A DNA stretch of 64,000 bases, taken from Protea cynaroides (Eukaryota; Streptophyta; Magnoliopsida; Proteales; Proteaceae). Below the pieces are notes generated by a model. That model did not search any database and was not told where the DNA came from. It worked only from the letters and a program-made list of their open reading frames with translations. The position numbers and the translations under genes were made by a program. Below are positions 1 through 10,730 of the stretch, piece by piece. Position 1 is the first letter of the stretch. Every line of letters starts with the position of its first letter. The DNA lies in contig CM053267.1 of NCBI GenBank assembly GCA_028583415.1, positions 48,773,390 through 48,837,389 of the forward strand. The letters are read 5' to 3'.

Positions 1-460
1 CGATTCATATTGATATCAGTAGTGATCGATATAGATACGTGATCGATACAAAAATGGTTGACTAAATTGAAATGAAAACTGATGCTTGATCGATATGCCA
101 CTACTAGCTGATACGCATGGGATTAATACTAGCTGATACCTAAAAGTTATGACATATCAGAATAATGGTTGATACCTGATCGATACCAATACCGATACCG
201 ATGCCCGTTTTGATTCCATGAACTAAAAACATGATCGTATCTTAATATCTTGGTGCACATGGGAATGATTAAGGGGTTTGGATCTCCTGTCGCTAGGCCC
301 CTCCTTCCGTGTTCCAAACTATTAGAGGTATTCATGCCGAATCACTCTAGTCACTAGATCACAACTGAAGATATTGGATCACGAGAAATAATCTTTTGGA
401 CCAATAACCTATCCTATAATCCAACCATTTCAATTATCCTTCAGATGGGTTAGACTGCTC

Positions 461-533
461 GACACGCATGCCACATATGCCTATGCAACCTGACATGCAT
501 GCCACATATGCCTATGCAACCTGACATGCATGC
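461..533. repeat. 31-bp tandem repeat, about 2.3 copies
   Basis: Units start at 461, 492 and 523. They contain GCATGCCACATATGCC and differ by one base between the first two units. Each holds the palindrome GCATGC. The repeat is not present in the paralogous block near 27920, so it arose after block duplication. Confidence 0.85.
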
Positions 534-656
534 TTATTTGTACAATTTACTTACAACAATAATTCTTATAAGAATAGTTCATTTACATGTATTTATATCA
601 TTTTTGAAATTACATCATCGTCTGTGTCTAATGGATCTTACACCTTAAAGGTGGTA

Positions 657-806
657 GGATCCAAATCGTCTCCTGCGGCAGGAGGTTTCTGCCGTCGATC
701 TAAGGGAGCTGGGTTCAGTCTGGTCGCCTGTCAATACATTGGAGGGTGGACCGACTGAAATCCGACCCTTGAGAGGGGTCAGGACCGCAGAAGAGGATTT
801 GAATAC
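657..806. mobile_element. Mutator-type MITE, GGATCC family (copy 1)
   Basis: The left end GGATCCAAATCGTCTCCTGC pairs with the inverse of the right end near 784-806, and a further inverted core (GGGTTCAGTCTGGTCGCCTG and a partner GGACCGACTGAAATCC) lies inside. There is no coding capacity. The same insertion is shared with the paralogous block at 28145-28292. I could not find a clear target duplication here; family membership rests on the ends and on better-dated copies elsewhere in the window. Confidence 0.7.
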
Positions 807-2328
807 GTGAGTTCTATGCCGCACCACACCGACAATGATAGAATCCCTCAAAAATTGTACAAGGAGGTGGTCTAAAGTCCTTAATCGCTCTAGGCTGCCA
901 TTAATTCAAAACCGAGGGTCCCCTTAACTTTTGATTTTTTATTTTTTCTGGTAATACCTCAGTAACTTGATTACTGCTGAGTCCAGACGGTCACAATGAA
1001 TCAGGTGAGCTTTTACTTTTGCAATGCTTGATTTGGCAGAGAGAGAGAGAGAGAGAGAGAGGGAATTCCTAATCAATACTACACTGCTACTCCCCTATCA
1101 GTCTCTCAGTACTCTTGAATTGATTGAGGTTTTGATATATGGGCGGACAGACCCAATTAAATGATTTAAGCAAGGAAATAAGGTTCCTGGCAAGATTCTC
1201 ATCGCTTTTCGTATTTATTTCAGATCGAAAGAGACAACTCGAAAGCTTGCTGTGCACAAGAGAGAGAGGGAGAAAAAACGTAAGCTTGATTTGAAAGAGA
1301 AAATGGATCCAAATCATTTCTTCAATGGAGTTTGGGACGAGACTCGATTACCATCCTGAACTTTTGAGAAGAAACAATTTGAATTCAGAAGTAATACAGA
1401 CATACATGCCAGTTGGTTCAGACTGGATCACTTCTTTAGCCGTGAAAAACCGTGTAAGAACTGTTTTAATCGAAATCAATAAACCAGTTATTAATAGATA
1501 CATGACTCAAACGAATTGGATGACTCAATGAAAATGAAAATTGATGCTTGGCCGATATATCATTGTGGGAAGATATAGAACTGATACTAACTAATACTTG
1601 AAAGGTATACCACATCAACATCATGGTCGATACCAATAGTGATACCGATGCCCGTTGTGATACCATAAACTAAAACTATGATTGTATCATAATATTTTGG
1701 TGCACATGGGAATGATAAAGAAGTCTGGTTCCTCTCTTATCATTGTAGCCTCACGGGCCCTGCATGCTCAGTCATTTCAGCTGCTCATGGAACCGTTGAA
1801 CGTGCTAGTGCAACCCAATTCATCTTATCAATGACTAAAAGATGATCATTTTTCATATTGCACGGCTAGGAGACCTGGTAGTCCAACGCCATGCATACGC
1901 TTTACTCAACCTATTCGATTAGCTCCCATGGATTTAAAACCGAGAACCTTGCATTATCTTTACTATTTCAGAGAACAGTCACGGAGAATGAGATGTTTTG
2001 CAGTGATTGACTTTTGGCAGGGATGATATGGCAACTTGAAATGGAGTGCATGTATGGCTGGTGACTTAAATTAGTGATAATGAATCCACTCGTAGCTACC
2101 CCCTGTCACTCACTCTATCACCTTGAATTTATTGGTTGAGGTTTAATATTTATTTTGATACAAAACAGGTGATTGAGATAGAGAAAGGGGTGGTTGAGAT
2201 AGAGAAAGGAGACGTCTCAGTCCCGTTTGCTGAACTGTCACCTGACAACAGTAAAACTTGATATACAAGTTTCTCTATTACCACTTTAAATATTTAATAT
2301 ATATGTAAACCGGAGGCGAAGTAGACAG

Positions 2329-2562
2329 GGATCCAAATCGTCTCATCCCTGTACTTCAGGGAGGAGATGTGGCGATTCTATTGGATGGTCGTCAAATGGG
2401 AGTCGGATGAATCTGACTCCCCTGTTCGAGTCGACACTCTCTTGTCGGCTCGACTTGTCGGCTCGAATGGAGGGGTCAGATTCATCCTACCGCCATAGGG
2501 CAACCATCCAGTGGGGTCGCCGCCCCTCCTCCCGAATCTCAGGGAAGAGACGATTTGGATCC
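2329..2562. mobile_element. Mutator-type MITE, GGATCC family (copy 2, 234 bp)
   Basis: The element starts GGATCCAAATCGTCTC and ends GAGACGATTTGGATCC, an exact 16-bp terminal inverted repeat. It is flanked by AGTAGACAG (2320-2328) and AGTAGACGG (2563-2571), a 9-bp target duplication with one mismatch, which is the Mutator hallmark. The inside holds more inverted repeats (AGTCGGATGAATCTGACTCC and its partner near 2470-2490) and a GTCGGCTCGA doublet, so the whole can fold into a long hairpin. There is no coding capacity. Confidence 0.88.
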
Positions 2563-2807
2563 AGTAGACGGACACAGTGAGCTCGATTTTCCAAGGAAGA
2601 GTGGATTTCTCCGTTTTAAGATTGATAAGATTGAGACCCAATTAAGAAGAAAACACAGAGAATTAACGTAGTTTAATGTTTTTCGTGAGATACCTATGTT
2701 CATCAAAGAAAAAAAAAATTTATTTCCAATAAACCTCTTTAATTCTCCACCTGACAGGTTTATCTCATCTGTCAGCCTTACAACATTCAAGCTCTCCACT
2801 GTCAGAA

Positions 2808-2955
2808 TAGAATCCTCTGACAACCATACCTAAGTTTTTTCATATAGAGACAATTTATAGAAAGACCTAGAAACCCTAATCTAGAATCCTCTGACAACCA
2901 TACCTAAGTTTTTTCATATAGAGACAATTTATAGAAAGACCTAGAAACCCTAATC
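2808..2955. repeat. 74-bp perfect tandem duplication
   Basis: The segment starting TAGAATCCTCTGACAACC at 2808 is repeated without a mismatch from 2882 to 2955. Perfect identity implies a recent event. The repeated unit holds no recognisable gene part. Confidence 0.92.
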
Positions 2956-3959
2956 CCACACAATTACAAGTTTAACATGTACATGTGATAGACTCATACC
3001 CTAATACAAATACTACCATCATAATTACGTGGACCCCATAGAATACAAGACATCAACCCAACAAATCTCCATTTGACTTGGATTCTACAAACCACCTTGA
3101 AGAAAAACTCATTGATGTTGATTCTGTAAACCTGTCTCTGTCAAATTGCTACACCTAAATCAGCATAGCCCACATCCCGTCCGGGTGTCCTGTACAGCTC
3201 ATTGATAAACTGAATCAGTGTTTTTTTTTTTCCTCTTTCAGTTTTTCCCCTTTTTTTTTATTATTTCTGGTGGTTAATTTTTCTGTGGATGAATTTGTTA
3301 GCTCAAGCTTGTGCAGTGAAAGTAGATGCTATATTTTAGTATGCAATGGGATTTTATTATAACTTTTGTTTGTGTTGTAACTTGTGATTTCATTTGGGTT
3401 TTGTTTAAGATTGGAACTCAGACAAATTTGTAGCGCCCCAGATTAATGGTTGATAGCTATTTTGAGTCGGAAGAGGAATCCCCTACCGGGTCGAGAGTTT
3501 GAAGGATTCTTTCTTATAGAAAATGGGAATGTCGATTGATTACAGGGTTAATGTTGGAAAAAAGGGAAGAAGTACCTCAAATATGATTTTTGAAACTTGA
3601 GGTACCTACGGTATGATTTTTCAAAATATTAGGTACCTTTGATGTAATTTACAAAAAAAAATTACTGAAATTTTATTCATAAACTATTATACTTATTATT
3701 GAAAGACTGCATATTTATTTATAGAGTTCTAGTAGTCCAAATCCAATAAGGACTTGAATTCTTAAATAGGAAAGTATAATAGGAAAAACCTAATAACGCT
3801 AATTACTCCTTGGCATTAATAAAATATTAAATAGAAAATAAAACCTAGATTTAGACAAATTTCTAGATTTTTTGGAAATTACAGAAATACCCTTGTCTAC
3901 AGAAAGACACAAGTTTTGCTTTCTTTGTTGTCCGCATCAATAATGCTTGTTGGTATTAA
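2956..3959. other. AT-rich stretch without a recognisable gene
   Basis: No open frame or motif is supported. At 3570-3650 there are three near-repeats of a motif containing AGGTACCT with ATGATTTTTCAAAA or similar between them. These resemble the edges of non-autonomous DNA elements, but I found no matching far end. Confidence 0.5.
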
Positions 3960-4560
3960 TTGGATTTTTAATTTCCATGATTGAATCTGCTAAACTCTTT
4001 ATTCACTTGTAGTTTGCCTAATCGTTACTTTGATTTTCCTCTCTCTTTCTTGTTCTTGTTCTTCTTCTTCTTCTTTTATTTTTTGGGTAAAAATAGAAAT
4101 AAATTTACAATTTTGTCCATTTCTACCTTCCGTTTTGAGTTGGGGTGCATCTCTGAAGTATCATTTCTTTGTTCTTTCTTCTATTTCAATGTTGTTGTTG
4201 CTAATACTGACATTGATGCATTTTACCATACACTATAGTGATTGAGGGAGGTGTGGAGGAGGTGGAGAGTCAAGATGTAGAGGGGGATGAGGGTCAAGTA
4301 AATCCCCCTCCAGTTCAATGCAGATATAGAATTGGCTTGACCAATACAAGGATTTCTCCACCCATGCATTCAAGGCGGAGACCAATTACACCTCCCTTGT
4401 TTTCTGGTCTTAAGCATGCAAAGACAGTGGACACTGATTGTATTTGATGCCCGATTTGTTTCATTTAATTTGTTTCGTTTTTAATTGATTGTGCTTGTAA
4501 TTGCAATAGGAGGCTGGAGCAACATCATCAGTAGCTCCAGCTCCAGCTGGGTAAGGATTG
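3960..4560 (+). pseudogene. Remnant of a repeated, unrecognised gene (copy 1)
   Basis: The frame from 4238 to 4447 encodes an acidic, proline-containing stretch (start VIEGGVEEVESQDVEG). Its upstream and downstream DNA recurs at 45670-45960, including ACCATACACTRTAGTGATTG and CCTCCAGTTC. In both copies an AG acceptor-like site is followed by a short Ala/Pro-coding stretch (GCTCCAGCT) and then GTAAGGATTG, which looks like a small exon and donor. A shorter copy of the upstream part (TGTTGTTGCTAATATTGACATTG) appears at about 17625 and 19420. I do not recognise the protein. The frames are not conserved between copies, so I treat it as a decayed gene or transposon part. Confidence 0.4.
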
Positions 4561-6599
4561 CTTTTCGATTTTTATTTATTTTATTTTTCTCGCTCACTTG
4601 CACTCTTTGGCGTATGAGTATTTGCAAAACTTGACAAACCTGCCTCTTTTTTACTTTTATTTATTTTATTTTATTCGTTGGCGCCCTCTGCGTATGAGTA
4701 TTTTTATTTTTATTTTCGCCGTTGGCGTGCTTTTGCGTATGAGCATTTGCTTGACTTGATAAACCTGTATCCTAGTCTTATGCACACAGATATGAGAGGA
4801 TTTATGCAAGAAGAAGAAAAACATGAAGCTCAATTAAAAAAAAAAAACATTTTGAAGTTTTTTATATCCAACTTGTAATACGATTTTTTTTTATTATTAT
4901 TATTTTTTTTTTGGCATTGGATGATTGTAGGAAACGGCAAATTATAACTCAATAATATTTTAACTGTATATATGTTAAGGATGAAGGGAATGGAGTTAAT
5001 GGGCCCGATGATTTTTTTTTTTTTTTTGGTGGTGAAAAAATTACAAAAATATTTTCTTACAATTTGTTTTTGTAATTTTTTTCTTTTTTGTTTTTGTAAT
5101 ACCCTTCTAAATCTCCATATTGCTAAATAAGGTGGTGGCTTTAAAGTGTTATTTCACAGATGATTTTAAGGTGTTTTGTAATCATGCCCAGTAGTACATG
5201 TTAAATATTGCTCAACACAGTTCTATTAAGCCTTTGGTTTTGTTTATATTTTCACTTTTCTACCAATTAATGGTTTTGAGTCATTACCTTTTTACTCTTA
5301 TTATTTATGGATGTGCTTTTGTTGGCTGTGCGTTTTTTTGGACATTGCATATTGTTTTTTGGGTTGTGTATTTAATGCTGCTGCACTTGAGTCTTTTCTA
5401 CCAGCTATACTTGTTTTTTACTTGCCACTTCGCAATGGTAATGTGACAGTAGTCAAACCAATTAAATTCAAATGTGAAAAAGGTCTAGAAATTGTGACAG
5501 CCTTCCAAAATGAATTAAAGTTTCATAGGTTTCGCCAGTGGTTTTCTTTTTTTTTCTTTTTTTTGCTAAAAATTTATTTTATAATAATTATTTATATCAC
5601 TAATTACATATTTATTGATGATTAAGATAGTGACTAAATTAAATACTATTGTTTTATAGATTTTTAGTATTGGTATTAATAATAATGGAAAAAAAGTTAA
5701 AACTTTAAGTATTGAATATTAATGAATACGGAATTCAAATTAGATAAATTAAATTTTAATTTGAAATAAATATATTTTATATCTACTTCATATTTAAATT
5801 TGACGTAGCAATTTAAGTTCTGCTTTTTAAATTCTAAGAGATGGAATGAATCGAAGATAATTAAATAGTTGTCATATAAGTAAATTTTCATTTTCACATG
5901 TTTTCTTTTGGCACAGGACTATTCCACCCCCACAATTTATCGATTTTACGTGATTCACCGCCACATAATATGTATTAACTATATCCATGGCAGGGCGATC
6001 AATCACTAACTCCACTACTGCAAAAAAATTGCAATGCTCAATACTCTCCTTATGAGATTATACCCCTATAAAAAAGATAATTTTAAACCAAAAAGAATGA
6101 GAATGTCCGCAGCAACCCCTGATTCCTTTAATGGTATGTGAGACCCGAAATAGTGGTAAAGTGAAAAATACTTCTTGACCTAAGATAATATCAAACTTCA
6201 AATATAACAAAATATATTTAGCTAAGTTAAGTTTCTTATTACCAAAACATTAAAAACTTGTATATCAGCTGGAGAATAAAACAACTATAAATTAAGATTG
6301 GTGTTAATTTGTTTAACACACAACCTTCATGTTTGTCGTTGATCATCAACTTTTCCCCCTTGGATTCTTGTGTAGTGCTTGTCATCACATCAATTACAGA
6401 TACTGTTTAACCAACTATGATATTTATCTGGTGACAGATATATCTAATTGACTTATCTAACTTTATTGAGATGATGATTCGACTACTACTACGAACTTGA
6501 AGTTAACTATATATGGTTTCTTCAAAAAGTACAACAGATAACGTGATTCACACGCAGAGAATGTTCATAATTATTTTGGGCTGTCCTCCAAGTTAGAGA
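4561..6599. other. AT-rich stretch, nothing recognised
   Basis: The region is rich in T tracts, including poly-T runs near 5014-5027 and 5548-5562. The open frames at 5198-5446 and 5311-5625 are Phe/Leu-rich by base composition only, with no motif. A stretch at 5400-5520 reads as a plausible peptide but has no similarity I know. Confidence 0.4.
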
Positions 6600-6900
6600 C
6601 AGAAACCAAGGGAATAGCTCAGTGGCAAGAGAGAGAATGAACCTAAGGAGATAATTCAGTTGGCAACGACCATGTCTCAGGAACTAGAGGTCTTGAGTTT
6701 GATTCGTTTTTCATCTCTTAGGAAGGTGTGATGGTTCTCATGGACCTTGGATTGTGGATTCCATGAGAGAGAGAGAGATCTTGCTCTCTTAAGGATAGGT
6801 TTCTCTAGATGATTCTTGGGCTTACTACTCGTAAATATAGACAATAGCCCATGGACCCATTGTGCTTTAATCTTGACGGTGAGATTAGCCCAGTTCAAGG
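6600..6900 (+). mobile_element. tRNA-derived SINE-like element
   Basis: Around 6648-6664 there is an A-box-like stretch (GATAATTCAGTTGGC), followed about 35 bases on by a B-box-like stretch (GGTCTTGAGTTTGATTC, about 6689-6705). That spacing suits an internal RNA polymerase III promoter. A second A-box-like motif (TAGCTCAGTGGC) lies just upstream near 6616. The sequence does not fold as a tRNA, and an unrelated body follows to about 6900, which is how plant SINEs look. I see no clear poly-A tail or target duplication, so the end points are approximate. Confidence 0.5.
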
Positions 6901-9149
6901 ATTGGTGGAAAAATAAATTTTGTTTCGGAAGAGAGGTAAATAGCTGTAGTTATCCTTGATCTTGTTTCTTTACAAGAAAATTTTGTTTTTTTTTCTTCTT
7001 GTTTCTTTGAAAAAGGGAAGGAAAATTTTTTTCCAATCACAGCTTAGGTTTCTATGTTTAGATGTCCTATAGAGTTTATGTTGTTAGCAGGGAAAATCTT
7101 GATTCTTCAGTAGGCCACTTATTTCAGTAGATGCCCAATTTATTGCAGCTATTTTCATTTAGAAATAAAAAAATAAGCTACAAACTTAAGGTCGACCATC
7201 ACTTTTTAAATTAATTTGATCTCCTTTAACAAAATAAGGAACACATTAGATTCAAACCCCTAGGGCTGTTTTGATATGCATTGTCTTCTATATATTCATT
7301 TTGATTTCTTGATAGATAATTTTCAATTGATTATCAACTGCTGCCAAACATAGAGCAAACAGCTATTCGGTTTTGGGCTTATTGAGAGAGTCATCTTAGA
7401 ACAAACATGTCCGATATAGAACAAATATGTCTCTAAGAAACAAGTTTCTGCATTAATATTTCAAAATCTATCCCAAAGTCCTTTCCAATTCACTACAAGT
7501 TACAAGTAGGACACTAATTGACTGCAAAGGAAAATAAAGATAAAAGAAGTGAAATAAATATTTTAATATAAAAAATTTAATAATTATAACACATCGTGTA
7601 ACTTGCTTATCTTATTAGTAATGATACTAATTAGATGTAAATTTATTTTATTTTTTAAATACAAGGGATTTGGATACAAAATAGAGAGTGAGTCATTAAC
7701 CAAATATGGAATGATTTGGAGTTAGATATCTAGTAATGTGATAGAATATGTGCAGTAAGGATACAAAAGTTTTTTTTTCCTTTTTTCCAAAATTTAAAAT
7801 TTTCATTTTCTTTCCTTTTAATTTTCCTTGAACCAAGCTGAGCCTACAGAACAACAATTTAATCTAAATGAGCAAATGATGTTGAAACACCCTATAAGCA
7901 AATCTAAAAATAAACTTCAATATATGCAAATCGTCAAACCAATCTCCAAAATGGGTTTAGATATTTCAGTTTTGAGCTTATTGGAAGACTCATTCTAGAA
8001 CAAACTTACCCAATAAGAAAATCGGTGCCAAAATCGATCACCAAAACTTGGTTCCAAAATTGATCTCCAGAACTGACCAATAAGCTAATGGATGAAATGT
8101 TTAAGGTTCGTGGCGGATCAATTGCGATTGTAAGTTTAGTATTAATAGATTATTATGTAACAAGACTGGGTTGTTATTCATGTAACAAGGGTGGTGGGTT
8201 ACATTTGGAAAAAAAAAATCAAAATACTGAAAAGACCATAACACAATAAGCTAAGCAAGGTGGAAGGATCTAAGGGCAAAATAGATTTTTTATCTTCTTT
8301 TATTGCAATCTCATTACTGTATTAGAAGTTGATATTTGAAAGGGTATTTGTATATTTTCATAACATACATTTTCTAGACATCACAATTTTTTTTTTCGTA
8401 CCAACTCCACAACACAATTTACTTACTATATTATTTGTTAGTGAATAAATTGTTAAGTTTTACCCAAAAAAAAATTATCAAGTAAATATTAAGAAGATGG
8501 GCTGTGATAAATATGAAAAAAAAAAAAATTTGTTAAATAGGTTGTAATAAGTATAGAAAGAAAAAGATTTGTTAAGTGACTGTGATAGGTATGAGAAAAA
8601 AAGAGATCCCTTGTAATCCGCCAGCAGAACATCAGACGGGCTGGACTACATTGGGATGTTTGCTGGTGTATCCCAGCCCATCCTATCTTCGGCTGCCAGG
8701 ATTGGTCAGCTTGAGAGGATTTTTACTCACCATTGTTTGGAGACATTGATCAAATCTAATGTTGGTGATCCGAACATTATTGGTCAGAAAATTAGATCCT
8801 AGTCACCCGAAAGTTCATCTTCTTTCGAACTCCATTGTTGCAGTGGACTTCAACTTCAAATTTCAAATTTTTCCACATTAAACCTTTGATGGATTTGACA
8901 TTTGGAGGCTAAGATATTTCTATATCCATCTTTGAATCCCCTGGCACTGATCGGAACATATTGTCGGTCGAAGTTCAAATCTAGATCACTCGAAAAGTTC
9001 ATCTTCCAATTTCAAAAATCAACATTACAACAAACTTGTGCTTCATTTTTCTCCACGTCCGGACATCTGATGGACTTGATATTTAGAGCCTAAGGTCACT
9101 TTATGTCTCTTTAAATCCCTTGAGCCTGTAAGAACATCCAGAAGTTCAA
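6901..9149. other. AT-rich stretch with one MITE-like arm
   Basis: No gene is supported. A GC-richer stretch at about 8610-8700 contains CAGACGGGCTGGACTACATT and GGTGTATCCCAGCCC. These resemble the hairpin loop of the Mutator MITE at 57252-57389 (GACGGGCTGGAATACAT, GGTGTATTCCAACCC), so this is probably a decayed copy. The frame at 8902-9093 has no motif. Confidence 0.45.
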
Positions 9150-9420
9150 ATTTGGTTCAAGATTGTTAATTGGTTCTTATTTTTCAAACCAAAATCAGAT
9201 TGATAAATAATCGGTTTATTGGTTTGGATAAAATGATTCTTACGTGGTATCCACATAACCACATAAACCGTGTAAAGTACTGTATATGAACTGATTAATT
9301 GAAACCAGTAAAAGACCGATAAATTGGTTGTTAATTGATTGGATTTTAATTTGAAAAAACAAGCCATTATTAATCGGTTAAGTTATAATTTCTATTAATA
9401 ATAATTTCAAAGCGATAAAC
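9150..9420. repeat. Dispersed repeat with GGTTCAAGATTGTTA end
   Basis: The segment opens with GGTTCAAGATTGTTAATTGG and is rich in GGTTT and AACCGAT words. The same terminal word occurs at 32499 (plus sense), and its inverse ATAACAATCTTGAACC at about 27158-27173 and ATAACAATCTTGATCC at 28827. Inverted use of the same terminus suggests a MITE-like family. I could not define both ends of any copy. Confidence 0.45.
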
Positions 9421-10140
9421 TATTTACAAACCGATGGACACTTTTAACTTTTTATATTCAAGACAGAGAGATGAGGAAAGAATCAAGTTAGGCTTTCAGA
9501 GCGGATTACTTACAGTTAGAATAATTTCCTCAATCACTTTCTCTCCAACTCATGTCTACATTCTAATAGGAAAGAATCAAGTTAAGCTTTCAAGCTGATT
9601 ACTTACCATTAGAATAATTTCCTCAATCGTCTCCAGCGCGGGAGACTCTCCAACGGGGATCCCGATATCCCCACTGAAGAGTCTCCAGATTTTGAGTCCC
9701 ACGCTCTCTGCAACTCATTAGCCTACATTCAAAACTTTAAAAAAAATAACATCAGCATAAATGGGTTCAATATCTAATGAACTCTGACCCTGGGATAATA
9801 CTCCAATTATTTTTTTTTTTTTTGGTAGAATCCTGGGATCATACTCATTCAAAGAAAAAAGTTGAAAAAGGAAAAACAAAACATGAGACAGAAAAGAAGA
9901 AGCACCCTTGTTTGGGATCATTTCCGTTGGAGAAGCACAGACAAGGTTTATGCTGTTCAGAATAACACAGCAGGCACCAGTCATATCCATATTTTCAATC
10001 TGTCAGAAGTCCTTTTGATCGGATTCGAATCGTCTGCTGCTATTGTCCATACAATAACTATAAGCATCATATCAAATGCCCATTTTGAATCTGAAAAGCA
10101 GGATGCAGACCAGCGTTTCAGAGAAGCTTGAAAGAAGAAG
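9421..10140. other. No gene recognised; short hairpin at about 9625-9715
   Basis: A stretch near 9630 has CGTCTCCAGCGCGGGAGACT and later GAGTCTCCAGATTTTGAGTC, again resembling degraded termini of the CGTCTCC MITE family. The overlapping frames on both strands between 9718 and 10131 show no motif. Confidence 0.35.
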
Positions 10141-10327
10141 AAAGATAAACGAGAGAGAGAGAGAGAGAGAAGAGAGAGCGGCGGAGGAGAGGGTGAGGGT
10201 TTGGGTTCCAAATCGCGGCAGAGGAAGGAAGAAGAAAGTTGAGAGAGAGAGCGGCGGTACTCGATAAGAAGTCGTAGAGGGCGGCGGAAAAGAAAAGAAT
10301 CGTCGGATTCTGCCTCTTCGCTTCTGG

Positions 10328-10463
10328 GTCTCCACTGCTCTTCCAAGACTTCGACGAGGAAGAAGACCAAGGGATGAGTAATAATATTATGAGGCGTCTC
10401 CACTGCTCTTCCAAGACTTCGACGAGGAAGAAGACCAAGGGATGAGTAATAATATTATGAGGC
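10328..10463. repeat. 68-bp perfect tandem duplication
   Basis: The segment starting GTCTCCACTGCTCTTCC at 10328 is repeated exactly from 10396 to 10463. The unit encodes an acidic peptide (DFDEEEDQG) in one frame. Because 68 is not a multiple of three, the duplication breaks the frame running through it. Confidence 0.95.
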
Positions 10464-10473
10464 ATCTTCTTGA

Positions 10474-10710
10474 AGCATCGGACATGAGATTGGGATTCCA
10501 CAGACCCAGATTAGATTTCAGACTTCCAAGTATGAAGACGACGAGGTCATCCATGATTATGATTTGGGAGGACTATACTTTGGTGATAGTAGTAATGAGG
10601 AAGGAGGAACTGGGATCTCCTTTTATGGAGTTCATGAGGATGGGTTGTGGGATTTCGAAGACGAAGCTGCTAACTACCATACGCTTTTGCAATCCGAACT
10701 CTTCATGTAG
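10474..10710 (+). pseudogene. Acidic coding remnant, function unknown
   Basis: One frame is open from 10474 to TAG at 10708-10710 and encodes about 78 residues that are strongly acidic (KYEDDEVIHDYDLGG, then DGLWDFEDEAANYH near the end). The bias towards Asp, Glu, Gly and Tyr looks like coding rather than chance in AT-rich DNA. Upstream, the 68-bp duplication encodes DFDEEEDQGMSNN in a different frame, so at least one frameshift separates the two parts. I do not recognise the family. It could be the 3' end of a small acidic-protein gene broken by the duplication. Long minus-strand frames over the same bases (9981-10501) are low-complexity Ser/Leu/Phe shadows of the GA-rich tract. Confidence 0.3.
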
Positions 10711-10730
10711 TTTCTTTTTTTTTTGATATA

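Larger units (their letters stand above)
1..2320 (+). repeat. Direct-repeat block A of the PPR-like array (5' region)
   Basis: This stretch is co-linear with 27463-30100. Both start with a run of GATCGATA-type motifs, then share a segment containing ACATACATGCCAG (near 1402 and 28674), a second GATACC-rich part (1525-1720 and 29135-29330), and a GCTGAACTGTCAC motif near 2231 and 30012. No protein is encoded: the short open frames at 1325-1531 and on the minus strand are not conserved between copies. I infer it is the 5' or intergenic part of an ancestral tandem unit. Identity looks moderate, so the duplication is old. A (GA)n run lies at about 1038-1061. The Mutator MITE at 657-806 sits at the equivalent place in the other block (28145-28292), so it inserted before the duplication. 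Confidence 0.7.

Noticed and set aside
5198..5625. Hydrophobic frames suggestive of membrane proteins
   Set aside because: Phe and Leu richness follows from T-rich DNA. There is no conserved motif, splice pattern or paralogue.
6610..6710. tRNA gene
   Set aside because: Promoter-like boxes are present, but no cloverleaf, anticodon arm or acceptor pairing can be drawn.
9981..10501. Overlapping minus-strand frames of 140 and 127 residues, rich in Ser, Leu and Phe
   Set aside because: They are low-complexity translations of a GA-rich plus-strand tract and of the 68-bp duplication.
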